In this document: in pieces, positions 32,219 through 39,066 of the stretch
How positions within the stretch are numbered: position 1 is the first letter of the stretch
Layout of the letters: every line of letters starts with the position of its first letter
Origin: Phil1 sp040767925
Lineage (GTDB): Bacteria; Bacillota; Clostridia; Christensenellales; CAG-138
DNA length: 64,000 bases
NCBI GenBank assembly: GCA_040767925.1
Contig: JAXGNN010000003.1
Location: 372,001 to 436,000 of the forward strand
Direction: 5' to 3'
Translations under genes and position numbers: made by a program
The notes under the pieces: model-generated
The model's database searches: none
What the model was told of the DNA's origin: nothing
The model's input: only the letters and a program-made list of their open reading frames with translations

Positions 32219-33946
32219 TTATTTTCTGCGCGCGCGCCGCTTCCCGCCGGAGGCGGCGAGGGCGACGACGATGAGCGCAAGCGCGCCCGCGACGATCGCG
32301 ACGATCGTGCCCGTCCGCATGCCGGGCGCCGCCTCGGCGGGAGCCTCTGTGGGTTCAGGCGTCGCGATGGGCGCCGCGGCCTCGGTGGCCTCGGGCGTAG
32401 GGGTCGGCGCGGGGGTCGCGGGCGCGGCCTCCACGGCGAGCGTGGCGTCATACGTCAGGCCGTTATTCAGCATGACGAGCACGTGGATGGTCGCCGGGCC
32501 CTCGACGTCCTTAAGAAAGCTCTCGGGGTTGAACTTAATAAGGCCGTCCTTGATGTTGACGGTATAGTAGACGCGCTCGTTGGCGGCCGTGACCTTGACG
32601 CCCTCGGGCATGGCGGGCGCTTTGCCGTCCTCGACATAGGCGGCGAGGATGCCTCCGCCGTCGCTCCTTAGCATCTTGCCCTTCAGGCTGGGATCGAGCG
32701 TCACCTCTTCGCCGTTCGCCACGAGCTTGTAGCCGTCCTCGACGCCTTCCGCCGGGACGAGTTCCGCCGTGACGCGGTTGGGCGCGAGCGCCGAGACGTT
32801 CTCCTTTTCATGGACGACGTACATGAGCCTGCCGCTCCAGCACGCGTCGAGCTGGTCCGCGCGGTAACGCCTGAAGCACGCGGCGTCCGTGCCGGCGGCG
32901 GAATCGCTGGAGTAGAAGTAATCCACGCCGTCGATGGTCTCATAGCCCGTGATCGTGATGAGGTGGCCGCCCGTGCCGCTGATGGGCGCGTTCTCGAGGT
33001 ACGGGTAGCTGCCGCTCGCCGAATCCGAATAGCGCACGCTGATGCCCACCGAGTAGCCCTGGGCGAGCTCCTGGCGAAGCAAATCGAAGTCGCCGTACTG
33101 GCAGTACGCGTCGTACCCGAAGGCGCCAGCGGCGGCCACGCTGTAGGACCAGTTGCCAAAACCGTCGTAATTTTTATCGTAATTCATGAGCGCGATCTCC
33201 TCGGGCAAGAGGTCCTCGCCCCGGTCGTTGAGGAGCACGCAGATGGTCGTCGCGCTGCAGATGACGCCGCCGATGGAAGATTCCCGGATCATCTGGGAAT
33301 AAGCGGGGGTATCGAGCCGCACGGAAGCAGGAAGCTCGACCGTCTCGCCGTAGAAAGCGGGCTTGATGCCCTGCCCGTCGAGCGTGTTCTTGTAGGTGCA
33401 GGCGAGCTGGCGAAGCACCGGCGCCGCGCCGTCCGCGGAAGCGGTGAGCACGGCTTTCATCTGCACGAGATTCCCCGTCTCCCCCGCGGAGCCGGAGACG
33501 GTGAGCGTGTCGACGTTCATGAACGCGAATTCATCCTCGTCCTCGCTTGAGCCGCGCCGGATGTCCGCGCTCCAGTTGCCCCAGCTGATCCACGTGGACC
33601 AGCTCCCCTTCACGCCGACATAGACGCGCGCGAACACCTCGAGCTTCGCGCCCAAAGGCACGTCCGCGTTCCACGAGGCGACGAGATATTCAAACGGCTC
33701 GACGCCGATCACGTCGCTGATATAGGTGCCCTGCGCCGCGCCCTCCGCGAGCCTGAGCGCGCCGTTGCCGACGGTTTCGTCGACCACAAGGCCGTCGAGC
33801 TCCCCTTGCGCGAAATCCTCCGCCGTGGTCAGTTTGAACAGGTTCCCCTCGAAGCTCCGGTCCGCCTTGTTCTTGTCGCCCAGCGCGGGCACGGCGAGGC
33901 CTACGGCGAGCATGACGACGAGCAGGGTTGCAAAAAGCTTTTTCAT
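32219..33946 (-). CDS. secreted, membrane-anchored C39-like cysteine peptidase
   Basis: A 575-residue exported protein. Signal peptide to about residue 24 (LFATLLVVMLAVGLA). The middle carries a Peptidase_C39_2-like domain: catalytic Cys in GGVICSATT (about 230), then MNYDKNYDGFGNWSYSVA, and His in GTGGHLITITGYE (about 328). A Pro/Thr/Glu-rich stalk leads to a C-terminal membrane helix and a basic tail (KRRARRK). GGAAGGTGG precedes ATG 33946, and an in-frame upstream extension is rejected because it lacks a signal. It heads the two-gene transcript with GH2, which suggests surface processing of glycosylated substrate; this is inference. Confidence 0.82.
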   Translation of the reverse strand: MKKLFATLLVVMLAVGLAVPALGDKNKADRSFEGNLFKLTTAEDFAQGELDGLVVDETVGNGALRLAEGAAQGTYISDVIGVEPFEYLVASWNADVPLGAKLEVFARVYVGVKGSWSTWISWGNWSADIRRGSSEDEDEFAFMNVDTLTVSGSAGETGNLVQMKAVLTASADGAAPVLRQLACTYKNTLDGQGIKPAFYGETVELPASVRLDTPAYSQMIRESSIGGVICSATTICVLLNDRGEDLLPEEIALMNYDKNYDGFGNWSYSVAAAGAFGYDAYCQYGDFDLLRQELAQGYSVGISVRYSDSASGSYPYLENAPISGTGGHLITITGYETIDGVDYFYSSDSAAGTDAACFRRYRADQLDACWSGRLMYVVHEKENVSALAPNRVTAELVPAEGVEDGYKLVANGEEVTLDPSLKGKMLRSDGGGILAAYVEDGKAPAMPEGVKVTAANERVYYTVNIKDGLIKFNPESFLKDVEGPATIHVLVMLNNGLTYDATLAVEAAPATPAPTPTPEATEAAAPIATPEPTEAPAEAAPGMRTGTIVAIVAGALALIVVALAASGGKRRARRK

Positions 33947-34103
33947 CGCTTCCACCTTCCCAACAGAAATGGTATAGCTTATGACGCGCCATACATGTAA
34001 TATACTAACACAAACGCCGCCCGCATACAATACGAACGGCGCCGTGCCGGTTTCCCGATATCATTCCGGATGAAAGCGATTTCGCGATTTTCAAAAAAAC
34101 AGG

Positions 34104-34877
34104 CTAAACGTATTTGCGCATGTGCTTGAGCGCGCTTTTCTCGAGCCGGGACACCTGCGCCTGGCTGATGCCGATCTCCTCCGCGACCTCCATCTGCGTG
34201 CGCCCCTGGAAGAAGCGCAACTCGATGATCCTCCTCTCCCGGTCGGCGAGGCGGTCGAGCCCGCTGCCTATGGCGATGCCGTCGAGCCAGTAGTCGTCGC
34301 AATCCCTGTCGTCGCGCACCTGGTCCATGACGAAGATGGCGTCCCCGTCGTCGTGGTAGATGGGCTCGAACAGCGACACGGGGTCCTGGATCGCCTCGAG
34401 CGCGAAGGCGACGTCCTCCTCGCTCATGTCGAGCTCCTTGGCGATCTCGTCGAGGCGCGGCTCGCGGGAGTATTTGTCCATGAGATCGTTCCTGACGCGC
34501 AGCGCCTTATAGGCGGTGTCGCGCAGGGAGCGGCTCACGCGAAGCGTGGTGTTGTCCCGAAGATAGCGCCGAAGTTCCCCGATGATCATGGGCACGGCGT
34601 AGGTGCTAAAGCGCACCTCCAGGTCCGTGTTGAAGTTCTCGACCGCCTTGATCAGCCCGATGCAGCCGACCTGAAACAGGTCGTCCATCTGCTCCCCGCG
34701 CCCCGAGAAGCGCTGGATGACGCTCAAAACGAGGCGGAGGTTCGCGCGGATGAACTCCTCGCGCGCTTCCGTATCCCCTCCCTTTATTTTAAGCAGTAAT
34801 TCCCTGCTTTGCTGCTGCGTGAGCCTCGGCAGGCTCGATGTGTCCAATCCGCAAATGTCGACTTTGTTCAGAGCCAT
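34104..34877 (-). CDS. sigG: RNA polymerase sporulation sigma factor SigG
   Basis: Late-forespore sigma factor, 257 residues. The N-terminus NKVDICGLDTSSLPRL is the SigG-specific lead. Region 2 contains DDLFQVGCIGLIKAVENFN and FSTYAVPMIIGEIRR-like residues, region 3 contains RVSRSLRDTAYKAL and QDPVSLFEPIY, and region 4 ends TQMEVAEEIGISQAQVSRLE. CGGAGGG precedes the ATG. It usually follows sigE in Bacillus, but here it stands without spoIIGA-sigE. I found no certain forespore-type promoter upstream. Confidence 0.96.
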   Translation of the reverse strand: MALNKVDICGLDTSSLPRLTQQQSRELLLKIKGGDTEAREEFIRANLRLVLSVIQRFSGRGEQMDDLFQVGCIGLIKAVENFNTDLEVRFSTYAVPMIIGELRRYLRDNTTLRVSRSLRDTAYKALRVRNDLMDKYSREPRLDEIAKELDMSEEDVAFALEAIQDPVSLFEPIYHDDGDAIFVMDQVRDDRDCDDYWLDGIAIGSGLDRLADRERRIIELRFFQGRTQMEVAEEIGISQAQVSRLEKSALKHMRKYV

Positions 34878-34956
34878 AACAAAACAACCCTCCGGGATCC
34901 TTCATGTTCCTAGGGTTGCCTTGTGTCGGATTTGTTATTCGGTTATGGTTTGGCAA

Positions 34957-35661
34957 TCAAGGGCGATTTTGGGCGATATCTTTGACGACCTCGGAGGCGA
35001 TCAGAAGCCCTGCGGAGGACGGTGTGAACGATGTGCTGCCCGGCACGCGCGGCATGCCCTCGGGAAAGTCGGGCAGGACGGGCTTTTCCTTAGAATATAC
35101 GACTTTCAAGGCTTTTACGCCGCGTTTTTTCAACTCGCTTCGCATGACGCGCGCGAGCGGGCAGACCGAGGTTTCGTAGATGTCCGCCACCTCGAACGCG
35201 GCGGGGTCGAGCTTGTTGCCGGCGCCCATGGAGCTTATCACGGGCACGCCCGCGGCTTTCGCGCGCACGACGATCAGAAGCTTCGCCGCGACGGTGTCGA
35301 CCGCGTCCACGATATAGCTGAAACCCGAAAAATCGACCTCCTCCGCGTTTTCGGGAAGGTAGAAGAGCGTTTTCGCGCGCACGTCGCAAAAAGGGTTGAT
35401 ATCCCGGATGCGCTCGGCCATGACCTCCGCCTTGGCGCGGCCGAGGGTTGAGCGCAGCGCCACGAGCTGGCGGTTGAGATTCGATTCCGCGACGACGTCG
35501 CCGTCGACGAGCAGCAGCCCGCCGACGCCCGCGCGGGCGAGCGCCTCCGCGCAGAAGGAGCCGACGCCCCCCACGCCGAAGACGGCCACCGAAGCCTCGC
35601 GAAGCCTTCGCATCCCCTCCGCGCCCAACAGGGCTCGCGTGCGGATAAACGGTTCCTCCAT
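34957..35661 (-). CDS. tcdA: tRNA threonylcarbamoyladenosine dehydratase
   Basis: A 234-residue ThiF/E1-like ATP-dependent enzyme that cyclises t6A in tRNA. It has the nucleotide-binding VFGVGGVGSFCAEALARAGVG (split about residues 27-47), DGDVVAESNLNRQ, and GAGNKLDPAAFEVADIYETSVCPLARVMR, which distinguishes TcdA from MoeB/ThiF. AAGGAACG precedes the ATG. It is 79 bases upstream of sigG on the same strand. Confidence 0.92.
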   Translation of the reverse strand: MEEPFIRTRALLGAEGMRRLREASVAVFGVGGVGSFCAEALARAGVGGLLLVDGDVVAESNLNRQLVALRSTLGRAKAEVMAERIRDINPFCDVRAKTLFYLPENAEEVDFSGFSYIVDAVDTVAAKLLIVVRAKAAGVPVISSMGAGNKLDPAAFEVADIYETSVCPLARVMRSELKKRGVKALKVVYSKEKPVLPDFPEGMPRVPGSTSFTPSSAGLLIASEVVKDIAQNRP

Positions 35662-35712
35662 GATTCAACGTTCCTTCAATTTAATAAGTGCATCTTACCA
35701 TGGACTTCAAAT

Positions 35713-35729
35713 TGCCGCAACACGCGGCA
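35713..35729 (-). terminator. weak hairpin after erm
   Basis: TGCCGC and GCGGCA pair around a 5-base loop, followed on the minus strand by ATTTG. It is the only terminator-like element between erm and tcdA, and it is weak. Confidence 0.3.
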
Positions 35730-35757
35730 CGCCGCCGACAACTGACCATGTCTCCGC

Positions 35758-36549
35758 TCAACTCCCCGTTTCCTTCATTTGCATATGGCATCGGAAAAGG
35801 CAGAGCCACTGGGTATAGAGGATTTCGCCGGGCGTCGCGACGCGAAGGCCCGCCTCTCCGAGCGCCCGGGCAAGCTGCTTTTTCGTGAACATGCGCCCTA
35901 AGGCGTCCGGGCGCCCGCAAAAAGCGCCCGAAAGGAACCGCTCGTACGCGCGCCGCAGGGAAGGATCGACATCCGGCTTCCGCTTTTTCTTCAGGTGCAG
36001 CAGCACGACGTCCACGCCGGGCTTCGGATGGAAATCCTCCCGCCGGAAATGATAGGCGATTTCCATTTCAAAGCCGGACTTGAGCATCAGCGAGCGCAGC
36101 GACTCGCGCGGCCTTCCCATGAAGCGCTTGGCCGCGCCCTTCTCCATCGTCAGCCACGCCTCGCGCGGCGGGTTGCCGCACTCGGTCAGCTTCCTCACGA
36201 TGGCCGTGGTGTGGGAGAAGGGGATGTTCGCAAAAACCTTGTACGCGCCGGAGGAGGGGAGCTTCCAATCGAGGAAATCCCCGCGATACAGCTTCACGTT
36301 TCCGGCGCCGCCGAATTTGTCCACGAGGTTTCCATACATCTTCGCGTCGATTTCGACAGCGCTGACCTTCCGACACAGCCGGGCGAGCATGCCGGTGGTG
36401 TGCCCCTTTCCCGGGCCGATCTCGATTACGTGGTCGTTTTCTCCGAGCGTCGTCCTTGAAAGGAGCCTCTGTATGGCGGCGCGGCTGGTCAAGAAGTTCT
36501 GGGACGCCCAAACGGGCGCGGCGGCCCCACCGTTCTGGTTTCGGGACAT
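35758..36549 (-). CDS. erm: Erm-family 23S rRNA adenine N6-methyltransferase
   Basis: A 263-residue enzyme that, by family, dimethylates A2058 of 23S rRNA and gives macrolide-lincosamide-streptogramin B resistance. It has SQNFLTS near residue 16, the SAM loop EIGPGKGHTTG (about 43-53), the catalytic NIPFSHT (about 108), MEKGAAKRFMGRPRE and YHFRREDFHPKPGVDVVLLH. These features are Erm-like rather than KsgA-like. AGAGGTG lies upstream of the ATG. Upstream are a consensus promoter, a nine-codon leader with Arg-Leu-Arg and an intrinsic terminator, so expression is probably drug-induced by attenuation. Base composition is like the host, suggesting long residence. Resistance itself is inferred. Confidence 0.9.
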   Translation of the reverse strand: MSRNQNGGAAAPVWASQNFLTSRAAIQRLLSRTTLGENDHVIEIGPGKGHTTGMLARLCRKVSAVEIDAKMYGNLVDKFGGAGNVKLYRGDFLDWKLPSSGAYKVFANIPFSHTTAIVRKLTECGNPPREAWLTMEKGAAKRFMGRPRESLRSLMLKSGFEMEIAYHFRREDFHPKPGVDVVLLHLKKKRKPDVDPSLRRAYERFLSGAFCGRPDALGRMFTKKQLARALGEAGLRVATPGEILYTQWLCLFRCHMQMKETGS

Positions 36550-36583
36550 AAAAAATACACCTCTTTCGCTTCAATTCGGGTCG

Positions 36584-36638
36584 AAAAAAGGCGCGGAACC
36601 GCTCGAAAGCCGTTTATGCTTTCACCGTTCCATGCGCC
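36584..36638 (-). terminator. attenuator terminator in the erm leader
   Basis: On the minus strand, GGCGC, GGAAC and GAAAGC pair with GCTTTC, GTTCC and GCGCC through short internal loops. The hairpin loop is ATAAACG and six T follow. The 5' arm begins directly after the leader stop codon (TAAGGCGC). A ribosome stalled on the last leader codons would cover the 5' arm and prevent termination. Confidence 0.75.
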
Positions 36639-36668
36639 TTATTTGCGAAGCCGAATGAAGGGACACAC
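36639..36668 (-). CDS. erm leader peptide MCPFIRLRK
   Basis: A ten-codon ORF: GTG TGT CCC TTC ATT CGG CTT CGC AAA TAA. GGAGG and a second GGAG lie 8-17 bases upstream. The peptide has Arg-Leu-Arg at residues 6-8, the same position as in the ErmD/ErmK leader peptide, where this +x+ motif stalls ribosomes carrying macrolides. The stop codon touches the terminator stem. The first residue is GTG-encoded, which is a weak start. The peptide is too short for homology tests; the case rests on motif, position and context. Confidence 0.65.
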   Translation of the reverse strand: MCPFIRLRK

Positions 36669-36705
36669 AGGTGTATCTCCGCCTCCAGAAATAGATTGTG
36701 CTTCG

Positions 36706-36734
36706 ATGATACCGAATACAGGGGGCGTTGTCAA
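36706..36734 (-). promoter_or_regulatory. promoter of the erm leader transcript
   Basis: TTGACA, a 17-bp spacer and TATCAT. The start point would be near 36699, about 31 bases before the leader ORF. Confidence 0.8.
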
Positions 36735-36796
36735 GCCCGGATCGGCGGGAGCGGTTCCGCCTGCCGTCACAAGCCGAACCGCTCTCGTGTAAATAT

Positions 36797-36833
36797 AATT
36801 GTCAATTCTCAATTGTCAATTGTCAATTATTTA
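36797..36833. repeat. AATTGACAATT-type repeat at the epimerase 3' end
   Basis: On the minus strand the unit TTGACAATTGA-like is repeated three times, and the first copy contains the epimerase stop codon (AATAATTGACAATTGAC). Related copies lie at 40801-40831 and 44386-44406. Confidence 0.6.
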
Positions 36834-37923
36834 AGTATTTCAACTTCCCCTCCATCACGCCCTCTATGCCCATGCCGGGCGCATCGGATACCGTGATGCG
36901 CTTTTCCTCAAAGACCGCGCCGCCGAGGATATGGTCCTCGCTGCACAGGACGGGGCCGTCGAGGTCGACCTTGGTGATGACCTTCTTCGCGCAGGCGAGG
37001 TGCACCGCCGCGTTGACGGCGATCTTCGCCTCGAGCATGCAGCCGATCATGCACTCCACGCCGTAAACCTCGGCGGCGGAGGCGATCGCGAGGGCGTTGT
37101 GGATGCCGCCGCACTTCATGAGCTTGATGTTGACGAGGTCCGCCGCGCGCATCTGCATGATGGTGAGCGCGTCCTCGGGCGAGAAGACGCTCTCGTCCGC
37201 GAGCACGGGGACGTACGAGCGCTCCGTGACATACTTCAGGCCCTCGAAGTCGCGCGCCTTGACGGGCTGTTCGACGAACTCGATGTCGAGCCCCTTCTCC
37301 TGCATGCCGTTCAATATGCGCACGGCCTCCTTGGGCTGCCATGCCTGGTTGGCGTCGATGCGCACGCAGATCTCGCGGGGAACCGCCTCGCGTATGGCGA
37401 CGAGCCGCGCGACATCGAGCGCGGGGTTCGCGCCGACCTTCACCTTGAGGCAGTCGTAGCCGCGGCGGACGGCGTCGATGGCGTCCCGGCGCATCTCCTC
37501 GGGGGAATTGACGCTGATGGTGATGTCCGTGACGATCTCCTTGCGCGCGCCGCCGAGGAGCTTGTAGACGGGGACGTTGTAAAGCTGCCCATAGAGGTCC
37601 CACAGCGCCATGTCCGCCGCGGCCTTGGCGCTCGTGTTGTGCACGACGCAGGCGTTAAGCGCCTTGAGGTTGTCCTCGTGCGCGTCGACGTCGCGGCCGA
37701 CGAGGGTCTTTATGATGTGATCCCGCATGGCGCCGATGATGCCGAGCGTCGTGTCCCCCGTGATGACGCCGGTGGGCGGCGCCTCGCCGTAGCCTACGGC
37801 GCCCGTGTCGGTATGGATTTCGACGATGACGTCCTCCACGCTCGAGACGCTGCGAAGCGCGGTCTTGAAGGGCACGCGCAGCGGCGTGGAGATCATGCCG
37901 AGGCGAATCTCTGTAATTTTCAT
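36823..37923 (-). CDS. enolase-superfamily dipeptide epimerase (muconate-lactonizing subgroup)
   Basis: A 366-residue TIM-barrel enzyme. The catalytic pair is Lys in CLKVKVGANP (about 162) and Lys in NIKLMKCGG (about 268). The metal ligands are Asp in IDANQAW (about 191), Glu in EFVEQPV (about 218) and Asp in LADESVFSPED (about 243). This pattern fits L-Ala-D/L-Glu-type dipeptide epimerases that recycle murein peptides. AAGGAG precedes ATG 37923. The exact dipeptide is not predictable from sequence alone. The stop codon is formed within an AATTGACAATT repeat. Confidence 0.85.
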   Translation of the reverse strand: MKITEIRLGMISTPLRVPFKTALRSVSSVEDVIVEIHTDTGAVGYGEAPPTGVITGDTTLGIIGAMRDHIIKTLVGRDVDAHEDNLKALNACVVHNTSAKAAADMALWDLYGQLYNVPVYKLLGGARKEIVTDITISVNSPEEMRRDAIDAVRRGYDCLKVKVGANPALDVARLVAIREAVPREICVRIDANQAWQPKEAVRILNGMQEKGLDIEFVEQPVKARDFEGLKYVTERSYVPVLADESVFSPEDALTIMQMRAADLVNIKLMKCGGIHNALAIASAAEVYGVECMIGCMLEAKIAVNAAVHLACAKKVITKVDLDGPVLCSEDHILGGAVFEEKRITVSDAPGMGIEGVMEGKLKYLNN

Positions 37924-38027
37924 CGGTTTCTCCTTTAACTGATGTGTTGGCGCTGATGCGTTCCGGATTATTATACCATGCACAGACCGTCCGTTCAACG
38001 AGCAAAGAGGGTAACGCAGGCGTCAAG

Positions 38028-38053
38028 AAAGCCCCGGAATTCTCCGAGGCTTT
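38028..38053 (-). terminator. terminator downstream of the zinc-ribbon gene
   Basis: On the minus strand GCCTCGG and CCGGGGC pair (one G-U) with a 6-base loop, followed by TTTCTTG. The plus strand has only TTT. Confidence 0.55.
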
Positions 38054-38172
38054 GGTGCACTTCCTGATTCGCCGGTGTTATGCCGCGTGCTAGCGGAATA
38101 AGGGGAGATCAGCCCCAAGCGCGGGGGACGGTTCGCATCCGTGAACGGGACGCTGTGCCACTTTACGGTAGC

Positions 38173-38454
38173 TTAGTTCCTCTGGCCTTTACGGGCCTGG
38201 AAGCACTCGCTGCAGTAGACCGGCCTGTCGTTCTTGGGAACGAACGGGATCTTGGTGGGCCTGCCGCAAGCCGCGCACACTGCATCGAAGCTTTCCCTGT
38301 CGCCGGAGCGCTGGGTTTTGCGCGAGTTCCTGCAGGCCTTGCAACGGATGGGCTCGTTCTGGAAGCCCTTCTCGGCGTAGAATTCCTGCTCGCCCGCGGT
38401 GAATACGAATTCAGCGCCGCAATCCTTGCATACCAATGTCTTGTCCTGGAACAT
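38173..38454 (-). CDS. small zinc-ribbon protein
   Basis: A 93-residue protein with four Cys pairs: LVCKDCGAEF (about residues 8-13), IRCKACRNSR (about 37-40), AVCAACGRPT (about 60-63) and VYCSECFQARKG (about 80-83). The first half matches the zf-trcl-type probable zinc-ribbon domain common in clostridia, usually a nucleic-acid or ribosome-linked protein. AAGGGG precedes the ATG. It is transcribed from a consensus promoter through a structured leader of about 230 bases, so it is probably regulated at the RNA level or co-expressed with an ncRNA. Confidence 0.85.
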   Translation of the reverse strand: MFQDKTLVCKDCGAEFVFTAGEQEFYAEKGFQNEPIRCKACRNSRKTQRSGDRESFDAVCAACGRPTKIPFVPKNDRPVYCSECFQARKGQRN

Positions 38455-38489
38455 GTGTTTGTTTTCCCCTTGTTAATTAGATTTTTTTC

Positions 38490-38719
38490 GTTACCCCAAA
38501 CATCGGCTGACCTGGTCTTTGACCCCACATTCGCCGTCAGGAGCTCTCGCTACCCGGCTTGCGCCTCTCACTACGCACCCTCTCGCGGTATAGAAAAACC
38601 GCGGACGGACTTACACCTAGACCGCACCATGCTCACGAACGCTTTGTTTCGCTTACGTGGATCGTTTCGCCTGCGACTGGCATCGACTTGCAACCACAGA
38701 CCCGAAGTTCGGTATAACT
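38490..38719 (-). ncRNA. structured leader or free-standing RNA, unassigned class
   Basis: A strong promoter starts a non-coding segment of about 230 nt ending just before the zinc-ribbon ribosome site. Helices visible on the minus strand include GTGG/CCAC enclosing GCC/GGC, TGCG/CGCA, CGCGGT/ACCGCG with an 8-base loop, and CTGAC/GTCAG enclosing GGTC-AAA-GACC. No ORF of useful length is present. Purine-rich single-stranded stretches resemble conserved loops of clostridial RNAs. The raiA-type RNA class is one candidate by size and host range, but I cannot confirm it. No terminator separates it from the gene. Confidence 0.5.
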
Positions 38720-38725
38720 TTAATT

Positions 38726-38754
38726 ATTATAGGTTAAGTCTTTAAAAAAGGCAA
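38726..38754 (-). promoter_or_regulatory. promoter of the structured RNA and zinc-ribbon gene
   Basis: TTGCCT, a 17-bp spacer and TATAAT on the minus strand, placing the start near 38719. Confidence 0.8.
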
Positions 38755-38786
38755 TAGTTTTTTCAGCAACACGCCAAATGCCGCGA

Positions 38787-38800
38787 AATGTATATACATT
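38787..38800. promoter_or_regulatory. perfect 14-bp palindrome AATGTATATACATT
   Basis: It lies between the divergent RNA and hydrogenase promoters, about 155 bases before the latter, and could bind a dimeric regulator. No bound protein can be named. Confidence 0.3.
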
Positions 38801-38953
38801 CGTACATAAAACGGAGCGATTTGCGGCGGCTGACGCTTCTTCACGCGCGTTTTGCGGCGCCCCGCGACGTTTTTCGCGCGGCGCGCCTGCCGAAAATCCG
38901 CGTTTTATTTCTTGTTTTGGAATAATATACTATGCCTCGAAGCCCCGCCTTCA

Positions 38954-38982
38954 TTGACAGGTTTTCGCGGATATGTTACAGT
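38954..38982 (+). promoter_or_regulatory. promoter of the hydrogenase gene
   Basis: TTGACA, a 17-bp spacer and TACAGT, with an 85-base leader before the hydrogenase ATG. Confidence 0.6.
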
Positions 38983-39066
38983 TTTAACGAGCGCGAAACA
39001 TCTCGCGTTTCTTGTTGTGCAGACATCCGGGCGCGCCGGAAATCACACCAGAAAGGATTCTGAAAC

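Noticed and set aside
29777..32671. A 964-codon open frame opposite the GH2 gene
   Set aside because: It is a GC-bias shadow. The minus strand has full GH2 motifs, a ribosome site and a terminator; the plus-strand product is Arg/Ala/Val/His-rich with no family features.
34878..34956. A forespore sigma promoter before sigG
   Set aside because: A GAATA is present on the minus strand, but no matching CATxxTA-like -10 at proper distance was found.
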